Of a DNA stretch of 9,774 bases, positions 7,779-9,774 are shown one piece after another. The stretch spans positions 1 to 9,774 of the forward strand of contig DHGA01000041.1 in NCBI GenBank assembly GCA_002402545.1. Reading direction: 5' to 3'. A program made the translations under genes and the position numbers. Below the pieces are notes generated by a model. It saw only the letters and a program-made list of their open reading frames with translations, was not told the origin of the DNA and made no database searches. The number at the start of each line of letters is the position of its first letter. The stretch's first letter is position 1. Source of the stretch: Syntrophaceae bacterium UBA4810. Its GTDB lineage: Bacteria > Desulfobacterota > Syntrophia > Syntrophales > Smithellaceae.

Positions 7779-8387
7779 TTATCTTTTTATAAGTCCTTTT
7801 TCTTCCAGATCAGAAATTACATTTTTCAATTCCTTAACTGTTGATTCCAGATTTGGGTATGCGTACGCAATTTTTACAGAGCTTTTTGCCGCTATAGCAA
7901 GATAGACCACACAATGAATCATTCCATATAGACAAATCAGTCTTAAGAGAAGGCATTGATCCGCCAATAATGCACAGCCATATAAAAAGATTGTTAACAG
8001 CGGCACAATTGGTATGATTCTCATCTCATGTCTGACATATTTACTATAATCTAGTGCGTTTTCTTTTTGAATTATAAACTCATCAGTTTGCGGGCTTTTC
8101 TGAAAACCGGCATTCTTGGAGGCATTAATAATCTTGTCGAGCAGTTCGCCAAGCTCTTCCCATTTTTCTAAATATTCTAGTACTTCCTTAAGCATATATT
8201 GTTTGAATAAAAGCCCTGAGATTGCCAGTACCCCACCGAGAAATGTTACTGAATTATTTAGGAGCGCGTTCGGGTTTCCGAAAAAGAAGTAAACAAGAGC
8301 CCATGATAAAAATGTTGAGATGGCAAAAAAAGAAGAAATGCTTATATCATGCCAGATTGATAGTTTAGGATATTTATTACGCTTCAT
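7779..8387 (-). CDS. Uncharacterised membrane protein with four predicted transmembrane segments
   Basis: I do not recognise a family. The 202-residue sequence has a basic start (MKRNKYPK) and hydrophobic stretches at about 17-37, 45-61, 124-142 and 146-167. The charged region between segments 2 and 3 (about 62-123, rich in K and E) should form a cytoplasmic domain, as should the C-terminal tail (168-202), whose end 'VKELKNVISDLEEKGLIKR' looks like a short coiled coil. There is no cleavable signal peptide. Its ATG follows the stop of the 298-residue gene with no base between (TAAATG), and no Shine-Dalgarno sequence precedes it, so translation probably depends on ribosomes finishing the upstream gene. 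This coupling suggests that the two proteins work together in a fixed ratio. Two-hairpin membrane proteins encoded beside soluble partners are a frequent effector design in defence systems such as Kiwa, but no sequence match to KwaA is claimed. Base composition is clearly more AT-rich than mod. Confidence 0.8.
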   Translation of the reverse strand: MKRNKYPKLSIWHDISISSFFAISTFLSWALVYFFFGNPNALLNNSVTFLGGVLAISGLLFKQYMLKEVLEYLEKWEELGELLDKIINASKNAGFQKSPQTDEFIIQKENALDYSKYVRHEMRIIPIVPLLTIFLYGCALLADQCLLLRLICLYGMIHCVVYLAIAAKSSVKIAYAYPNLESTVKELKNVISDLEEKGLIKR

Positions 8388-9284
8388 TTACTTGTCATCA
8401 TCTGTCAGACGGTTTTGTAAAAAATTTATCATTTTGTCTGTAACAATATTTTGATCAGGATATTCTTCATCAGCCATCTCTATGATTATCGTGTCTGGCT
8501 CTGGTCGTTCACTACTACTCCAAGTTGTTTTTATTCCGCCACTACGCATACCAATAGCACGCATTTTTAAACGGCGTTCAGCTACGGCACGATCAAGCTC
8601 TGCGACATCTTTATCACTTAAGTGCGGGTCGTTTGCAACTAAATCTACCTTTTCTGAATGCAGAATGTTTTGAAAAGATCGCGCTGTGTCTTTAATTGAC
8701 TGGACTAACGACTCCGGTGTACTTGGCAGATTGGAACCTACATAATGAATTACAATTCGATTTATCCGCGCCAAAGTGGTGTACCATTGAACAAAGGAAC
8801 CTGCTTTGGCAATTGGTTCAACTTCCAGTATATAATGCTGAGACATCTCAAGCTTTTGCATTGCATCATCCAAAAGATCAAAAAAAACAGAGGCAAAAGC
8901 TTGAGCGGAGCGTGCAAATCTTGATATGTCCGGCGCGCGATTTACTGCGATGATTTGAGATGACACATGTACAATAATGGGAGCAAAATAACGTGGTTCT
9001 CGTGTTTCTTCAAGAACACCTGGTTCCGGTTCTTCTGCTATTTGCGCATTAGGCGGTCGTACTGTTAGATCTGCTGAAATGATATTATTGTTAATATGGT
9101 GGAGCTCGGCGAGCCCCCATAATTTGGAACCTTTGCTGACACGAATACTTTTCGGTATTATGTCAAAGCATTTACGGAGAAGAAGGTCACGCGGCAGGGG
9201 CTGAGTCAAGAGCTCGCTCTGCCCTGGATGTCTTTCTTGAAATTGAACTTGAAGCAACCACCACCGGGAATCGCCATCAATCAT
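8388..9284 (-). CDS. Uncharacterised soluble protein, partner of the adjacent membrane protein
   Basis: No family could be assigned. The 298 residues contain no membrane segment or signal peptide. The N-terminal half alternates strands and turns ('RWWLLQVQF' 7-15, 'KLWGLAELHHI' 54-64, 'ISADLTVRP' 69-77, 'APIIVHVSSQIIAV' 101-114), followed by a helical part ('RFARSAQAFASVFFDLLDDAMQKL' 122-145) and another strand-helix portion ('YILEVEPI', 'INRIVIHYVG'). A basic stretch 'AVAERRLKMRAIGMRSGG' (233-250) could contact nucleic acid; the tail is acidic. No nuclease, kinase or nucleotide-binding motif was found. The ATG has a good ribosome site (GAAGGTG, about 7 bases upstream), and in-frame stops just upstream exclude an earlier start. 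It abuts the membrane protein gene downstream and lies 63 bp after the 84-residue ORF. DUF4868 (KwaB) and DUF4747 were considered because of size and context, but the sequence gives no support I can point to. Confidence 0.82.
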   Translation of the reverse strand: MIDGDSRWWLLQVQFQERHPGQSELLTQPLPRDLLLRKCFDIIPKSIRVSKGSKLWGLAELHHINNNIISADLTVRPPNAQIAEEPEPGVLEETREPRYFAPIIVHVSSQIIAVNRAPDISRFARSAQAFASVFFDLLDDAMQKLEMSQHYILEVEPIAKAGSFVQWYTTLARINRIVIHYVGSNLPSTPESLVQSIKDTARSFQNILHSEKVDLVANDPHLSDKDVAELDRAVAERRLKMRAIGMRSGGIKTTWSSSERPEPDTIIIEMADEEYPDQNIVTDKMINFLQNRLTDDDK

Positions 9285-9347
9285 GTTTTCACCTTCAGGT
9301 AGTACATGTTTTTATTAAGTAACTGCTGTCTGTTTGCAATTTTAAAA

Positions 9348-9602
9348 TTAGAGATTTTCATTTTGTATTGACCTATAACTCTCTATATCATCACAAAATA
9401 CAGCTTGACAATTCAAAGTAAAAATCTCACTAAAAATACCTAATCTGCCATGTGTAGAAGCATATCTTCGCCGTCCTAATTGGGCGACGATTGCATTTTT
9501 AGAACCATCGCATAGTTTCCTCTTCGACGATTTTCTCTGAGACAGTCTGTCGATATGGTAGGTAAATGATTCGTCACAATAGATATTGAAGGTCCGACTC
9601 AT
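9348..9602 (-). CDS. Small ORF of 84 residues, first gene of the block; possible remnant of a DUF3800-type protein
   Basis: The expression signals are strong: TCCTC at 9609-9613 (GAGGA on the coding strand) lies six bases before the ATG, and a near-consensus promoter lies about 60 bp upstream. The first residues, MSRTFNIYCDES, resemble the start of DUF3800 proteins, whose conserved 'YxDES' belongs to an RNase H-like fold. The next part is basic ('RLSQRKSSKRKL', 'QLGRRRYA') and does not continue as DUF3800, and family members are usually well over 200 residues. No other frame restores a long continuation. So it is either a truncated and decayed DUF3800 gene that still supplies the promoter and leader of the operon, or a genuine small protein of unknown function. 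It has several cysteines (9, 31, 65, 70) but no paired metal-binding pattern. Existence of the start is likely; the functional call is weak. Confidence 0.5.
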   Translation of the reverse strand: MSRTFNIYCDESFTYHIDRLSQRKSSKRKLCDGSKNAIVAQLGRRRYASTHGRLGIFSEIFTLNCQAVFCDDIESYRSIQNENL

Positions 9603-9608
9603 CGAAAA

Positions 9609-9613
9609 TCCTC
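9609..9613 (-). promoter_or_regulatory. Shine-Dalgarno site of the 84-residue ORF
   Basis: The coding strand reads GAGGA with six bases to the ATG. It is the best ribosome binding site in the window and the main reason to accept so short a gene as translated. Confidence 0.7.
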
Positions 9614-9664
9614 AACGCATGACGATATATAAAATACTTTTTGTAATTAAAAATTTACGTTGCC

Positions 9665-9692
9665 ACTATACGCGCTGAAATATTTATGTCAA
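9665..9692 (-). promoter_or_regulatory. Sigma70-type promoter for the accessory block
   Basis: On the minus strand a perfect -35 TTGACA (9692-9687) is followed after 16 bp by TATAGT (9670-9665), five of six matches to TATAAT. Transcription would start near 9658, giving a leader of about 55 bases before the 84-residue ORF. It is the strongest promoter-like sequence I found and points into the six same-strand genes. Gaps of 63, 0 and 17 bp make at least the first four genes a likely operon. Confidence 0.72.
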
Positions 9693-9706
9693 TGAAATTT
9701 TTCAGC
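9674..9706. promoter_or_regulatory. Inverted repeat centred on the -35 box (candidate operator)
   Basis: GCTGAAATATTT (9674-9685) pairs with AAATTTTTCAGC (9695-9706): 11 of 12 positions are complementary, with a 9-bp spacer. The -35 hexamer lies at 9687-9692, inside the spacer, so a dimeric repressor bound here would block RNA polymerase. The binding protein is unknown; an AlbA_2/winged-helix protein or a regulator outside the window are candidates. Confidence 0.55.
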
Positions 9707-9774
9707 TTTTGGATGGTTATCATAAAGCCTGCTTTGGTTTGACGGAGCCATAACAAATTCTTCGTGCAATTCTT
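9689..9774 (-). CDS. Possible C-terminal end of a gene entering from the right edge
   Basis: One minus-strand frame is open from the window edge to a TGA at 9691-9689 and reads ...ELHEEFVMAPSNQSRLYDN and on to KAEKFH, 27 residues that look protein-like. A second frame is also open, to a stop at 9657-9655 (40 residues), so the choice is uncertain. If the first frame is right, the upstream gene ends inside the -35 box of the promoter described above. No family can be named from so little sequence. Confidence 0.22.
   Translation of the reverse strand, partial: ELHEEFVMAPSNQSRLYDNHPKAEKFH

Noticed and set aside
8388..9284. Assignment of the 298-residue gene and its neighbour as a Kiwa (kwaB/kwaA) system
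   Set aside because: Sizes and the four-helix membrane partner fit, but the gene order is reversed relative to the usual kwaA-kwaB order, and no DUF4868 sequence hallmark could be identified.
9281..9307. Eight-codon ORF (MYYLKVKT) whose TGA overlaps the ATG of the 298-residue gene
   Set aside because: The ATGA overlap resembles a leader peptide for coupling, but it is too short to distinguish from chance, has no ribosome site of its own, and the 298-residue gene already has a good one.
1..9774. CRISPR array, tRNA or rRNA genes, insertion sequence
   Set aside because: No regularly spaced repeats, no cloverleaf-like sequence, and no transposase or terminal inverted repeats with target duplications were seen on either strand.

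Overview
The window is bacterial chromosome of about even base composition with a block of accessory defence-type genes. At the left edge is the 5' end of a core gene, rsmG (16S rRNA methyltransferase), on the minus strand. Divergent from it is a complete gene for a CBM9-like carbohydrate-binding protein. No gene identifies the species. The compact layout and the style of the rsmG and mod/res proteins would suit a Gram-negative environmental bacterium (for example a deltaproteobacterium), but that is a guess.

From about 850 to the right edge every recognisable gene lies on the minus strand, so the block is read right to left. The order is: a strong sigma70-type promoter inside an inverted repeat (9665-9706); an 84-residue ORF with a very good ribosome binding site; an unassigned 298-residue soluble protein; a 202-residue protein with four predicted membrane segments; a Type III restriction-modification methyltransferase (Mod, 760 aa); an AlbA_2/Schlafen-like ATPase with C-terminal winged helices (542 aa); and the Type III restriction helicase-nuclease (Res, 894 aa). 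Res converges on the CBM9 gene and the two share four bases at their stop codons.

Mod and Res form a complete, apparently intact Type III R-M system: all main motifs of both subunits are visible. The AlbA_2 protein sits between them with its own 201-bp upstream region. That region holds a perfect 26-bp palindrome and a second 12-bp inverted repeat whose core recurs as a nearby direct repeat, a likely regulatory region. The part of mod expected to encode the target recognition domain is about 38% GC against about 51% in the adjoining catalytic part, which suggests that the specificity domain was exchanged by recombination.

The best candidate for something undescribed is the pair 298 aa + 202 aa. 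The genes abut exactly (TAAATG), the second lacks a Shine-Dalgarno sequence, and together they make a soluble protein plus a four-helix membrane protein directly upstream of a restriction system. The layout recalls two-gene defence systems with a soluble sensor and a membrane effector, but neither protein could be assigned to a family by eye.
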